The notes: generated from the letters alone by a model not told the origin. A DNA stretch of 64,000 nucleotides from Treponema parvum (GCF_017893965.1 NZ_CP054142.1:1302001-1366000), one strand, 5' to 3'; positions 8,537-18,660 are shown, numbered from the stretch's first letter. A program made the numbers and translations.

Positions 8537-9661
8537 TTACCAGTTCTTCTCGATCTGATCGCAAATATTCAACTCTGCTTCCGTATTATCAAAGAATTTC
8601 GCTTTTTCCATGTTCGGAACAAAGTTGACCGTGTCGCCGAGGTGATAAATATTTTTCGGGCTTGTGCGTACGATCATGTTTTGACCTTTTTCCGACGTGA
8701 GGAAAAGATGAGTTTCGGCTCCCAGCGGTTCCTGGTTCATAATCTTAAGGGACATGTTGTTTTCGCTTGCCGGTTTTTCAACAAAAGTAACGTCTTCAGG
8801 GCGAATACCGAAGGAAATCGACTTACCTACATAGGACTTAAGTTTTGCCTGCTGAGCTGCCGTCGGAACAAACGAGAACGAGCCTTCGTCGGCAATGATC
8901 TTTCCGCCTTCTTCTTTTATCGTAACGCTAAGGAAATTCATCGGCGGCGTTCCTATAAAGCCGGCGACGAATTTATTTATGGGATTGTTGTAAAGATAGA
9001 GCGGTGCTCCGATCTGCTGTATCTGTCCGTCTTTCATGACGACGATCTTCGTTCCTAAGGTCATAGCTTCTATCTGATCGTGTGTAACATAGATCATCGT
9101 AGCCTGCAAACGGTTGTGCAAGGCTGAAATTTCAGCTCTCATGGTTACGCGAAGTTTGGCGTCGAGGTTTGAAAGAGGTTCGTCGAACAAGAATACCTTA
9201 GGATTGCGTACTATAGCGCGTCCTACGGCGACTCTCTGGCGTTGACCGCCGGACAGAGCCTTAGGTTTGCGGTTCAGATATTGTTCTAGATCGAGCTGCT
9301 TTGCGGCTTCGTGAACGCGACGATCGATTTCAGCCTTGTCCATTTTACGAATTTTAAGACCAAAGGCCATGTTGTCGTATACGCTCATATGAGGATACAA
9401 GGCATAGTTTTGGAAAACCATAGCTATGTCGCGATCTTTTGGCGGAACGTCATTCATCTTTTCACCGTCGATAAAAAGATCTCCTTCCGTAATGTCTTCA
9501 AGTCCCGCGACCATGCGGAGCGTCGTGGATTTTCCACAGCCTGAAGGTCCTACGAATACGCAGAATTCGCGGTCTTCAATCGTAATGTTGGCATCCTTTA
9601 CAGCGTGCATGTTGCTGTCGGGATATATCTTGCCGATATGTTTTAATTCTACCTTAGCCAT
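8537..9661 (-). CDS. ugpC: sugar ABC transporter ATP-binding protein, UgpC/MsmK/MalK type
   Basis: A 374-residue ATPase with Walker A GPSGCGKST, Q-loop region NYALYPHMS, signature LSGGQRQRVAVGRA, Walker B VFLFDEPLSNLDA and switch YVTHDQIEAM. A C-terminal TOBE regulatory domain (about residues 240-374) is typical of CUT1 ATPases. It is monocistronic. Both CUT1 transporters in this window (1156-4209 and 17343-20565) lack an ATPase, so this is probably a shared energy subunit as known for MsmK/MsiK. Confidence 0.93.
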   Translation of the reverse strand: MAKVELKHIGKIYPDSNMHAVKDANITIEDREFCVFVGPSGCGKSTTLRMVAGLEDITEGDLFIDGEKMNDVPPKDRDIAMVFQNYALYPHMSVYDNMAFGLKIRKMDKAEIDRRVHEAAKQLDLEQYLNRKPKALSGGQRQRVAVGRAIVRNPKVFLFDEPLSNLDAKLRVTMRAEISALHNRLQATMIYVTHDQIEAMTLGTKIVVMKDGQIQQIGAPLYLYNNPINKFVAGFIGTPPMNFLSVTIKEEGGKIIADEGSFSFVPTAAQQAKLKSYVGKSISFGIRPEDVTFVEKPASENNMSLKIMNQEPLGAETHLFLTSEKGQNMIVRTSPKNIYHLGDTVNFVPNMEKAKFFDNTEAELNICDQIEKNW

Positions 9662-9767
9662 TTTGGCCTCCCTTGGGGTTATATTATTGTTTTAATGATA
9701 TAACTACATGAGATCGCCGTCAAGGCAAATTACGCTGATTTAATGAAAAATCCGATTTTATTGTAAC

Positions 9768-11819
9768 CTAGTACGCCGAATTAAGGCCGCCCGGCTTTAT
9801 CTGAAAATGGCTGAATTCGATGCTGAACGAAGCCCTGCCCTGTGTTGCGGATCTTAGATTAGTGGAAAAGCCGAACATCTTTGCCATCGGAGCTTGCGCA
9901 TGGATCAATTCTCCTGAGGGTCTTGAATCCTGCCCCAAGATAATTCCGCCGCGTTGAGTCACTTGACTCATAGCTTCTCCTACAAATTCCTTGGGGCAGG
10001 TTATGTCAACGTTCATGACCGGCTCCAAGAGTTCGGGAGAGGCGGCGTTGCAAGCGTGATCGAAGGCCTGCGCGGCACAGGCTTCAAAAGCGAACGGAGT
10101 GCCGGTAAGTTCATTCCACGCAAGATCGGTAACGGTAACGGCAGTATCCGTGCATGGGTAGCCGTATTTTATACCCGAAGCGAGCGCCGCTTCAAATGCG
10201 TTTTTAACGGCGGCGACGATTTCTTCAGGAATGTCTTTAGTTTTGGCGGTACAAGCGTAGGAATTTCCTTGTCCCTGAGACCTTGGCTCCACTCGGACTG
10301 AAATTCCCGCCGTATTTTCTTTACCTGCAAGCACCTTACTGAAATTTTCGGTGTGTTCGGCGGCAACCGTTACCGCTTCACGGTATGTAACCTGAGGAGC
10401 TCCGACGCGCGCGTTGACTTTAAAATCGTCTTTCATCCTTGTAACAAGAACGTCCAGATGGAGTTCTCCCATACCGCTTATGATGAGCTGGCCTGTTTCC
10501 GTATCTTCGTGAAAGGTAAAGGTCGGATCCTCTTTTGAAAGGATACCAAGCGTTTCGTTCAATTTATCGCGATCGGAAAGAGTTTCCGGTTCTATCGCAA
10601 TGGAGATTACAGGCTCGGGAAATTTCATGTTTTCAAGAGAAACAGGCATTCCTTCGCTTCCGAGCGTGTCTCCCGTCTGCGCAAATTTCAACCCGATAAA
10701 AACTGCAATGTCGCCTGCGGATACGCTGTCGATCGGCTCGTTTTTATCCGCGTGCATACGCAGTATACGGTTTACGCGCTCTCTTTTTTTCTTTCCTACG
10801 TTGTAAATCTGACTTCCGCTTGTAATTTTGCCCGAATACATTCTAACATAGCACAGCGATCCCATCTCTTTGTCATACTGAATTTTAAATACAAGACCGA
10901 GCGGCATTCCGTCAGTCTTGCACGGAACAAGTACTTTTTCTTCTTTGTCGCGTTTTATGTGTATTCCTTCCGCAGGAGGAACTTCGTCGGGCGCAGGAAG
11001 ATAATCCACAACCGCGTCGATGAGCGGCTGCACGCCTTGATTGTGGCGGGCGGATCCCATAACAAACGGCACAAATATTCTATTAACGGTACCTTTACGG
11101 ATTGCGTCTTTTAAAAGTTCGGCGGATATTTCTTTTCCTTCAAGATAGAGTTCTCCGAGTTTGTCGTCTGAAGACGCAACCGTATCTACAAGTTTTTCCC
11201 GCCATTTTTTTGCACTTTCTATGCGCTCGGAAGAAATGTCGCATTCGCTAAGGGTTTCTCCTTCGTCGTCGGCGTTCCATCGAATCTCTTTCATTTTAAT
11301 CAGATCGATGACACCTTCAAATTCCTGCCCCTGCCCTATCGGAATTTGTAACGCAAGACACTGAACCGCGAATTTTTGAGCGACGTCGTCCATCGAATTA
11401 AAAAAATCCGCCCCGATTCTGTCCATTTTGTTCATAAAACAAATTCTGGGAACTTTAAATTTGTCGGCCTGGTGCCATACGGTTTCCGTCTGCGGCTGAA
11501 CTCCGTCAACCGCACAGATAACTGCGACGGCGCCGTCAAGAACGCGAAGAGAACGCTCCACTTCCGCCGTAAAATCGACATGGCCGGGGGTATCGATTAT
11601 GTTGATCTGAAAGCCTTTCCAGTAAGTCGTCGTAGCGGCACTCTGAATGGTTATGCCTCTTTCCTGTTCCTGGGTCATCCAGTCCATAGTCGCCTGACCG
11701 TCGTCGATTTCGCCTATCTTATGAATTTTTTTTGTGTAATAAAGGATGCGCTCGGTTGTAGTCGTCTTTCCCGCATCGATGTGAGCCATAATCCCTATAT
11801 TTCGCATTTTATCAAGCAT
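9768..11819 (-). CDS. fusA: elongation factor G paralogue
   Basis: A 683-residue GTPase with G1 AHIDAGKT (12-19), DTPGH, NKMD and the EF-G domains II-V in order. Domain III is clear (EDPTFTFHEDTETGQ, GMGELHLDVL). Domain IV is divergent: the usual GGxGQ(F/Y) loop after TYREA is replaced by a segment running ENTAGISVRVEPRSQGQG. Spirochaetes carry two EF-G copies, one for translocation and one linked to ribosome recycling. The altered domain IV suggests this is the non-translocating or specialised copy, but that is inference. It stands alone, not in a str operon. Confidence 0.85.
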   Translation of the reverse strand: MLDKMRNIGIMAHIDAGKTTTTERILYYTKKIHKIGEIDDGQATMDWMTQEQERGITIQSAATTTYWKGFQINIIDTPGHVDFTAEVERSLRVLDGAVAVICAVDGVQPQTETVWHQADKFKVPRICFMNKMDRIGADFFNSMDDVAQKFAVQCLALQIPIGQGQEFEGVIDLIKMKEIRWNADDEGETLSECDISSERIESAKKWREKLVDTVASSDDKLGELYLEGKEISAELLKDAIRKGTVNRIFVPFVMGSARHNQGVQPLIDAVVDYLPAPDEVPPAEGIHIKRDKEEKVLVPCKTDGMPLGLVFKIQYDKEMGSLCYVRMYSGKITSGSQIYNVGKKKRERVNRILRMHADKNEPIDSVSAGDIAVFIGLKFAQTGDTLGSEGMPVSLENMKFPEPVISIAIEPETLSDRDKLNETLGILSKEDPTFTFHEDTETGQLIISGMGELHLDVLVTRMKDDFKVNARVGAPQVTYREAVTVAAEHTENFSKVLAGKENTAGISVRVEPRSQGQGNSYACTAKTKDIPEEIVAAVKNAFEAALASGIKYGYPCTDTAVTVTDLAWNELTGTPFAFEACAAQAFDHACNAASPELLEPVMNVDITCPKEFVGEAMSQVTQRGGIILGQDSRPSGELIHAQAPMAKMFGFSTNLRSATQGRASFSIEFSHFQIKPGGLNSAY

Positions 11820-11972
11820 GGGTAAATCCTAGTGCGGACAAAAATCCGCCAACTTAAAAATTTCTTAACGCGCCTGTTCATCCGATTAAAACTTGCTCTG
11901 CAATGACTTATCGGAGAGGCTGCGCAGCGCGTTTTCCAGAGCGCTCCTAGTCTCTTTATTCGCAGCCGGCTT

Positions 11973-13856
11973 TCAGCGTGTTACCGATAAATCCGTGCAC
12001 CACCGCTTTCTATGGAAATGTTCGCCGTCATATTTCCGAAAGCCGAGACTGAAGCGAAACTGTTCGCCCCGACGTAGGAGCTTTAAAACAATCCTGTTTT
12101 TCCCTTCTTTAAGATGTACGAGCTCGTAATGATTATACGGAGTCCACAATCGCATCTCGTCATAGCATAATTTCTTCTCGTCATTTACCCAAAGCACAAA
12201 ACCGTCGTTGTTACCAATTATAACCCAAAGGTCTTGATCTTTCGGAGATATAATTTCCTGTTGCAAATAAACGCAAATTTGTCCCCGACATCCGAACGTT
12301 TGATCAAGCGGCAATAAATCTTCATAGCCGCGGATGATGCATTTTTCTTGAGCTGAAAAAGCTGTCGTAAAATTATTTTCGTCAATATACGCTTTATCAA
12401 GATAAACCGCATTATTGACCTTGCATTCCATGGTTGGCCGTCCACTGTCTTCGTCATGGGCGGCCGGAATGTTCGGTAAATCTTTTTTTTCTAAATTTTC
12501 AAAAAACGGGCCGACTCCGAGCCAGTCCATTGCTCCTGCAATACCGAAACTCAATTCAGCTATTTGTTCAGGTCTTTCTCTCTCGGCCGTAACGACTTTT
12601 AATTTGTTGATATTTGCAATTGATTTGATTTGGTCGGAGGTTCGGATACAAAATTCTGTTTCAGCGGTTTGTCCTGCAGGAAGCAAAAAATCCCGATACT
12701 GCGGTTCTACTATCCAGCCTGCCGGCAAATTTTTAATTCGGCTATGAAGGCTGTATGTTTGGTTCGAGCGGTTTTGCGTTACAAGCTTGATGCGGCAGCT
12801 GTCTTGGAATCCGATAGCCGGCTGATCCGAATAGCAAATTTCCTGATGAATTGCTTCATCGAATTTTTGCTCACAGCGGGGCGGCGTTAACAGACTTACG
12901 TTTTTCAGCGTTTCGCCCAGCCGGCAGGTTTGCTCTGACAAGCGATATATGGAACGGCAATCGCTTTTGATATCGATTCCTACCACATAGCCGTCGTTAA
13001 CCAGAGCTTTCAACTCTTCGGGAATTTTTTTTGCACCGTACAGTATGCCCCAAATTGCCGCGGCGGTTGCGCATGTACAATCCGTATCGAAGCCGCTGCG
13101 GAAAGCTATATCTATTACCGTCTGTAAATTGTCTTTGCCGTATAAAAGGGCGATAAGCATGAGCCCCAGATTTGTGATGGAGTTGGTAAAATCATTATGG
13201 CCGTATTTTTGCAAAACCGCGGTTCTGACTTTTCGCCAATCTGTGATACCTTGTTCCGCCAACGAGAACACCAGCGAAGCGCATCCGAGCGCGCGTGAGC
13301 CTTCCGGCAAAAAGCGTAATTGACTTTTTAGCAGGTCGATCATATCCGTTTGCGTAAAGGCGCAGGATTCGACCGCCGCGTAATATTGTTCGATCCAAAC
13401 TGATTCACCTGCATGATCAAGACTGCCGTCAAGCCCGGCGTAATAAGCGGCTTTGTCCGGATTGTTCGGAAATACCATCGCCCATATCTCCGAACGAATC
13501 GGGCACCCTTCGCCTTCACAAAAAAACGGATTGTTAAAGCTTCCGCTGTAAGGCGGCATAATGCCTCTTTCATAATTTTTTAGAAAAATGCCGTATTCGC
13601 TGAAGGGATACCAGCAGTGCTCATCCCACGCTTTTGCCAAATCATTTGCCGTCAGTAAAAGGCCTTTCTCTTCCAAAACTTCCAGCCAAAGCAACTGCAT
13701 ATCCAGATCGTCATTGGGTAAATCCGGCCGAATCACTTCTCTGAAGTCGCGGTCGATAAGTTTTTTTATCCCTTCAACCGGAGTGCCGGCCGCGCCACCC
13801 AGACATTTTCCCAGCCAACCGCCGTATACATGATCAAAATAATTAGAATCATTCAT
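11973..13856 (-). CDS. ADP-ribosylglycohydrolase-family protein with C-terminal beta domains
   Basis: A 627-residue protein starting at ATG 13856 behind GGAG; a longer in-frame start at 13922 lacks a ribosome site and adds an atypical 22-residue head. The N-terminal half is a DraG/ARH fold with the metal-binding patterns GGWLGKCLGGAAGTP, LPNDDLDMQ and GFDTDCTCATA. Such enzymes remove ADP-ribose from proteins or small molecules. Residues about 330-627 are beta-rich with no motif I recognise and may bind a ligand or polymer. No signal peptide is seen. Its neighbours are transport regulators and sugar genes, so a role on a ribosyl sugar or nucleoside substrate is possible but unproven. Confidence 0.8.
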   Translation of the reverse strand: MNDSNYFDHVYGGWLGKCLGGAAGTPVEGIKKLIDRDFREVIRPDLPNDDLDMQLLWLEVLEEKGLLLTANDLAKAWDEHCWYPFSEYGIFLKNYERGIMPPYSGSFNNPFFCEGEGCPIRSEIWAMVFPNNPDKAAYYAGLDGSLDHAGESVWIEQYYAAVESCAFTQTDMIDLLKSQLRFLPEGSRALGCASLVFSLAEQGITDWRKVRTAVLQKYGHNDFTNSITNLGLMLIALLYGKDNLQTVIDIAFRSGFDTDCTCATAAAIWGILYGAKKIPEELKALVNDGYVVGIDIKSDCRSIYRLSEQTCRLGETLKNVSLLTPPRCEQKFDEAIHQEICYSDQPAIGFQDSCRIKLVTQNRSNQTYSLHSRIKNLPAGWIVEPQYRDFLLPAGQTAETEFCIRTSDQIKSIANINKLKVVTAERERPEQIAELSFGIAGAMDWLGVGPFFENLEKKDLPNIPAAHDEDSGRPTMECKVNNAVYLDKAYIDENNFTTAFSAQEKCIIRGYEDLLPLDQTFGCRGQICVYLQQEIISPKDQDLWVIIGNNDGFVLWVNDEKKLCYDEMRLWTPYNHYELVHLKEGKNRIVLKLLRRGEQFRFSLGFRKYDGEHFHRKRWCTDLSVTR

Positions 13857-14124
13857 CTTTATCTCCGAATTTCCATTTGAATGGTTTTTATGGCATTTCC
13901 AGAAAACATTACAAGTTTTCACTACTGTCTAATATAAAACAAGTACTTTTTAATTTAAAGTCTGGAATTTGTGGTATAGTTGGGCTAGAAAACATACCGC
14001 AAGAGGAATTACAGACATAAAACGAGTGTAACACAAAACTCGGACAATTGCTATCTTACTTAATAAAAAAACACTGTTGCATCGGCATGTTTCCCGGGCA
14101 AAAACACGCACCTGAAGCCGACGG

Positions 14125-15228
14125 CTAGGCCATTTTGTTTTTCCATGAGTTTATATAGGCCATAGGCGTCATCCCCGTGTATTTTTTAAATATAAGGTAA
14201 AAATATTGAGGATTATTTCCGAAGCCGATCTTTTCCGCGACATCTGAAATTTGAACGTCCGCCTGTACTGTTAAAAGCTGTTTGGCTTTTTCGACTCGTT
14301 TACGGTTTAAAAAATCCGAAAAACGATAACCTGTCTGTTTTACAAATTGTTTGCTAACATAGTCCACGTTCATAAAAAGATAATGTTCGGAAATATATTT
14401 CAACGAAAGACTTTGCTCGTCTATATGAGTTTCAACAAAGGCTATAAGCTTCGATATGAAATCCGCCACGCTTCTGGTTCCTGTAAGCATAGGCGGAAAG
14501 ATGACTGGCAGCGTTTTAAGAAATGAAGAAAGTATTTCATCCGTCGTATTCATGCGCTTTAGTTCCATAACATAGTCCATAATCTGCATGGGACTGTAAG
14601 CCATGTCTCTTCTGTCCGCGTATTTGATCAAAAGTCCAGAAAGCAAAAATACCAAAAATTCTTTATCTGTTACGGTCTCAAGGATTTTCCCCATGTCGAT
14701 GAAAATCTTTTTGCGTGATTGAAGATCCGCCTCCGGTATGCGGTTTAAAAGCTTTTCCATAGACGACACGGTACTGTCGCCAGTCATATCGTTTTTATAA
14801 ATGTCATAAATTTCGTCGGAACGAAGTTTCCAATCGGAATTTCTTTTAGATATACTTTTTTGTATTTCTTTAACGGCTTCGACTATTTGTTTTTCGTTGC
14901 AAGGTTTTAAAAGATAATGCCGTATTCCGAAGCGCATCGCAGTCTTTGCAAAAGCGAATTCTTCGTAGCCGGTTAGGATGATAAATTCTATGTCGCCGTC
15001 GATCTTTTTTATGTTTTCGATGAGTTCGAGTCCTGAAAAGCCGGGCATTTTGATATCCGTGAGAACGATGTCCGGATATTCGTCAAGTATTGCATTGTAG
15101 GCTTCTATTCCGTCCTTGCAGGTGCCTACGATTTCGACGTCGAGAGCTTTCCAGTTTATCAGTGATCGTATTGTTTCTCGGATGATCCTTTCATCGTCAA
15201 CGATTATCATCCTCAGCGCGGTTTTCAT
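14125..15228 (-). CDS. response regulator, YesN type (receiver + AraC helix-turn-helix)
   Basis: A 367-residue cytosolic regulator. The receiver domain holds the acidic pair DD (11-12), phosphoacceptor Asp58 in DIVLTDIKMPG and Lys in YLLKPC. The C-terminal 100 residues are an AraC-type double helix-turn-helix (ISDVAEKIGFGNNPQYFYLIFKK). The gene overlaps the sensor kinase by four bases. YesMN-type pairs usually control neighbouring sugar ABC transporters, here most likely the divergent operon beginning at 17343. Confidence 0.92.
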   Translation of the reverse strand: MKTALRMIIVDDERIIRETIRSLINWKALDVEIVGTCKDGIEAYNAILDEYPDIVLTDIKMPGFSGLELIENIKKIDGDIEFIILTGYEEFAFAKTAMRFGIRHYLLKPCNEKQIVEAVKEIQKSISKRNSDWKLRSDEIYDIYKNDMTGDSTVSSMEKLLNRIPEADLQSRKKIFIDMGKILETVTDKEFLVFLLSGLLIKYADRRDMAYSPMQIMDYVMELKRMNTTDEILSSFLKTLPVIFPPMLTGTRSVADFISKLIAFVETHIDEQSLSLKYISEHYLFMNVDYVSKQFVKQTGYRFSDFLNRKRVEKAKQLLTVQADVQISDVAEKIGFGNNPQYFYLIFKKYTGMTPMAYINSWKNKMA

Positions 15229-17012
15229 ACGTATTCCTTCGGGATCAATATTTCAGCGACGGCCATCTCATGTTTATTATACAGAGAAAGTCCGTATTCC
15301 GTGCCGAAAGTTAATTTTATTCTTTTGTCGATGTTCAAAAGTCCAAGTCCGGTTCTGTGTTTTTTCATGACGCCGCTTTTAAGCTTTTCAAGAGTGTCTT
15401 TAACAAATCGTGAACCGCTGTTGCTTACGCTTATCTTTATATTTTCTCCGGATTCCTCTATCTCAATAATAATGTCACACGCTTCGGTAGAATTTTCAAC
15501 GGAATAATGTATCGCGTTTTCAACAAGCGGCTGAATGCTTAACTTGGGAATTCTGCAGTTGTTTAATTGAGGATCGGAAACAATCGAAGCGTTGAGCCTC
15601 TCTTCAAAGCGAATTTTTTGGATTGTAAGATAGCAGTCTACAAGCTCCAGTTCCGTTTTTATTGTGTGTTCGGTCAAAGAGTTGTTAAGCGTTATGCGCA
15701 AAAGTTTACCCAAAGATTCCACCATGGTCGAAATTATTTTTGCACCGATCATCTTTGCGCGCCAATTTACCGATTCCAGCGTATTATAAAGAAAATGTGG
15801 ATTTATTTGATTTTCGAGCGCCGTAAGCTGGGCTTCCTTCATTAAAAGTTCATTTTTATAATTCATCTGTATCAGATTATTTATTTCCTGCACCATAAGG
15901 TCAAACTGTTGGTGAAGTATTCCTATTTCGTCGCTCCGCTTTGAATAATCATAGCGTACGGGAATTATCTGTTTGCTGTCTCCCCTGAAGGTTGTGATCT
16001 TTGATACAAGATAATTTATGTGTTTTGAAACAGCGCCTATAGTTACCGAAGAGAAAAGAATCGAAAACAGAATTCCCGAACCGATGACTGTAAAATATAT
16101 TATGGCCGTATATTTAAGGATTTTTGCCGTTTCGCCGTAAGGGACGAGGCACACGTATTCCCAATCGTATCCGGGAACGGCGCTTTTTACGGCGAAAAAA
16201 TCGTCCCTGTTTATCTTTATAACTCCGTATTCTCTGCCGGATAATTTTTGAGGAATTTTATGCAGAATGTCGGAAAATTTTTCGCCGGTGTTTATGCCGT
16301 ATTTATAAAACACCTTTCCGTTTTTAAAAAAGATAAAAGACGGTTCGTATTCGCCATAAGCTGAAGACGACTCTTTGACCAGCCTGTTCATGTCGAGCTG
16401 AAATATTATTTCGCCCAAAATTTCAAGGCTCAAATTTTCTATGCGGCGGACGGCTCTGCCCATAAAGACTCCATGCGTTTCGCCGTATTCGGTTATCCAT
16501 ACTGGTGCGCCCGACAGCCGATCCGACTCGGTTATAATTTTATTTTTTAAATCTTCGGGCAGAGTTCTCTCAAGGCTTATGTCGGAAGAAATATGGTACT
16601 TATTGTTTGCAAGAAGCGCGGCGGATATGCAGAGCGGACGAAGTTCGAACGAATATGCGATAAGAGAATCGTACAGTAATTTGTATGCAGTGCTTCTTGT
16701 ATTATGGTCGTTGTTTTGACTTGATATAAAGAGCTGCTGCTGTATAGTGCCGTCGGAAAGCATAAGGTTGCTCATGTTTTCGGCCAAGCGCAGCGTGGAA
16801 GATATTTTATTTCCCGAATAGACGAGATTCTTAGCTATTTCCAAATACAGCATTTTAGTGTTCGCTTTCGTTACGTAATATAAGGCGATGATTGAAAATC
16901 CGCAGAAAAACACGGTTCCTGAAAAAATAATTATAAATAGGATTTTTTTTAGCAAAGAAAAATTGTTCAAAACGTCTTCGATTCTTTTGATAAGTTTTTT
17001 TAATACGAACAT
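15225..17012 (-). CDS. sensor histidine kinase, YesM type
   Basis: About 595 residues: one transmembrane segment near the N-terminus, a long extracytoplasmic sensor region, a second segment near residue 330, HAMP, then the His_kinase domain with INPHFLYNTLESVNW and an HATPase domain (GLGLLNIDKR). The start is uncertain. The frame stays open to TTG 17078, but ATG 17012 gives the normal short cytoplasmic head FVLKKLIKR. A palindrome at 17028-17050 would then lie upstream as a control site. No strong ribosome site marks any of the starts. Confidence 0.9.
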   Translation of the reverse strand: MFVLKKLIKRIEDVLNNFSLLKKILFIIIFSGTVFFCGFSIIALYYVTKANTKMLYLEIAKNLVYSGNKISSTLRLAENMSNLMLSDGTIQQQLFISSQNNDHNTRSTAYKLLYDSLIAYSFELRPLCISAALLANNKYHISSDISLERTLPEDLKNKIITESDRLSGAPVWITEYGETHGVFMGRAVRRIENLSLEILGEIIFQLDMNRLVKESSSAYGEYEPSFIFFKNGKVFYKYGINTGEKFSDILHKIPQKLSGREYGVIKINRDDFFAVKSAVPGYDWEYVCLVPYGETAKILKYTAIIYFTVIGSGILFSILFSSVTIGAVSKHINYLVSKITTFRGDSKQIIPVRYDYSKRSDEIGILHQQFDLMVQEINNLIQMNYKNELLMKEAQLTALENQINPHFLYNTLESVNWRAKMIGAKIISTMVESLGKLLRITLNNSLTEHTIKTELELVDCYLTIQKIRFEERLNASIVSDPQLNNCRIPKLSIQPLVENAIHYSVENSTEACDIIIEIEESGENIKISVSNSGSRFVKDTLEKLKSGVMKKHRTGLGLLNIDKRIKLTFGTEYGLSLYNKHEMAVAEILIPKEYV

Positions 17013-17027
17013 AAAATTTAATTTTGC

Positions 17028-17050
17028 ATATGTGCACACTTTGCACATAT
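17028..17050. promoter_or_regulatory. perfect 9-bp inverted repeat upstream of yesM
   Basis: ATATGTGCA (17028-17036) and TGCACATAT (17042-17050) are exact inverted copies around CACTT. They lie between the divergent kinase and binding-protein genes, 16 bp from the preferred kinase start. A second short inverted repeat, TTTGCC GAAA GGCAAA, is at 17064-17079. Either could be an operator; this is inferred from symmetry only. Confidence 0.4.
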
Positions 17051-17342
17051 ATAATTTGCGATGTTTGCCGAAAGGCAAATTTGTTAAACTGTAAATATAA
17101 TTATATCATCCAAATATGCGATACATAAAGCCCTAAACCACGACAACCTCTCCGGACGCTTCGCTTTTTACTTGCCTTTTGCACGGGAAACTTTGCGTTC
17201 GCCGCAAGGCACCGCTGCTATTTTTTGCATAAAAATCGGTTTTTTATACTATGAAGCCGATTTATAGGATTTACAGAGTAAAAAAACGGTATGATACTTT
17301 TATAAAAAGCCAAGTTATCTAGGTTTAGAACAGGAGGTTTTA

Positions 17343-18644
17343 ATGAAAAAAGTATTAAAGATCGCAGCAGGCCTTTGTCTTGTTGCGGCGTTACTTGTAA
17401 CCGGGTGCAAAAAGGCGGAAAACAAAAAGTCAGGGGCTTCCAAAGAAGCAAAACTTACGATGTTCTGGTGGGGAAACCAGACGAGAAATGAAAGAACACA
17501 GAAAATCCTTTCTATGTTTGAAGCTGAAAACCCGGGCGTTAAATTTGACCCGCAGTTTGCAGAATGGGCGGACTATTGGAGCAAGCTGGCCGCGTCGTCC
17601 GCCGGGAAGCAGATGCCGGACGTAATCCAGATGGACTATCAATATATTACTCAGTATGTGAGCAAAAATCTTCTTGTTGATTTAAAGCCCTATATCAACG
17701 ACAAGGTCTTGGACGTAAGCAACATAAACAAGGGAATCTTGGCTTCCGGTTCCGTGGACGGAAAAGTATACGCTATATGCAACGGAGTAAACGCACCGTC
17801 ATTGTTCTACAACAAGACACTTCTCGACGCTAACGGGATCACGGTAAAAGACAATATGACCATGGAAGAATTTATGCAGCTTTCCGCAGAAATTTACAAA
17901 AAGACGGGTTATAAGACGAATCCCTCATACGGCGGAAATATATTCCTTACATATTTCATGAGAGGCGAAGGCGTAGAGCTTTTCGGCGATAAAAAATTCA
18001 ATGCGACGGTTGAAAACTTAAAAGCCTTTTTCGATATCTACGAGAGAGGCACAAAGGAAGGATGGATGATTTCTCCTACAGTATTTGCCGAGCGCACGTT
18101 AGGTTCTGTAGAACAGTCGTCTTTGATATACGGCAGCTCGGGTTCCAACATGTCATGGTGTTATTTTGGTTGGTCCAATCAGCTTAGCGCATTTACAAAG
18201 GCCGCTCCTGAAGGGATGAAACTCGGCATTACCACGTGGCCGGCAAAAGATCCGGTAAAAGCAAATTATCTTAAACCCAGTCAGTTCTTCTGTGTATCCG
18301 TGGACAGCAAAGAACCGAAGATCGCCGCACAGCTTATAAACTATATAACAAATTCGGTGGACTGCAACAACGTTCTTTTAGGTGAACGCGGAATCCCCGC
18401 TTCTTCAGTAGTTGCGGATGCGATCGCACCTAAGTTTGACGAGACCCAGCAGATGGTGATTAAATATATCAACACAGTAGTTTCTCCGAACTGTTCGGCA
18501 ATCTCTCCCGCAGATCCGCAAGGGGCTCCTCAAGTCTTCAAGACTATGACCACATACGTAGACAAGATATGTTTCGGAATTCTCACGGCGGAAAAAGCCG
18601 CTGCGGAGTTTTTTGACGAAGGAAATAAAATTCTCGCCAGATAG
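17343..18644 (+). CDS. ABC transporter sugar-binding lipoprotein
   Basis: A 433-residue extracellular solute-binding protein with a lipoprotein signal (KIAAGLCLVAALLVTGC, lipidated Cys22) and the family-1 pattern TMFWWGNQTRNERTQKI followed by a two-lobe fold. The ribosome site AGGAGG is strong. It heads an operon of binding protein, two permeases and a GH4 glycosidase, so it probably captures an alpha- or beta-linked disaccharide or glycoside. It is divergent from the YesMN pair, its likely regulator. Confidence 0.9.
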   Translation: MKKVLKIAAGLCLVAALLVTGCKKAENKKSGASKEAKLTMFWWGNQTRNERTQKILSMFEAENPGVKFDPQFAEWADYWSKLAASSAGKQMPDVIQMDYQYITQYVSKNLLVDLKPYINDKVLDVSNINKGILASGSVDGKVYAICNGVNAPSLFYNKTLLDANGITVKDNMTMEEFMQLSAEIYKKTGYKTNPSYGGNIFLTYFMRGEGVELFGDKKFNATVENLKAFFDIYERGTKEGWMISPTVFAERTLGSVEQSSLIYGSSGSNMSWCYFGWSNQLSAFTKAAPEGMKLGITTWPAKDPVKANYLKPSQFFCVSVDSKEPKIAAQLINYITNSVDCNNVLLGERGIPASSVVADAIAPKFDETQQMVIKYINTVVSPNCSAISPADPQGAPQVFKTMTTYVDKICFGILTAEKAAAEFFDEGNKILAR

Positions 18645-18660
18645 TTCCTTAAAATTCAAC

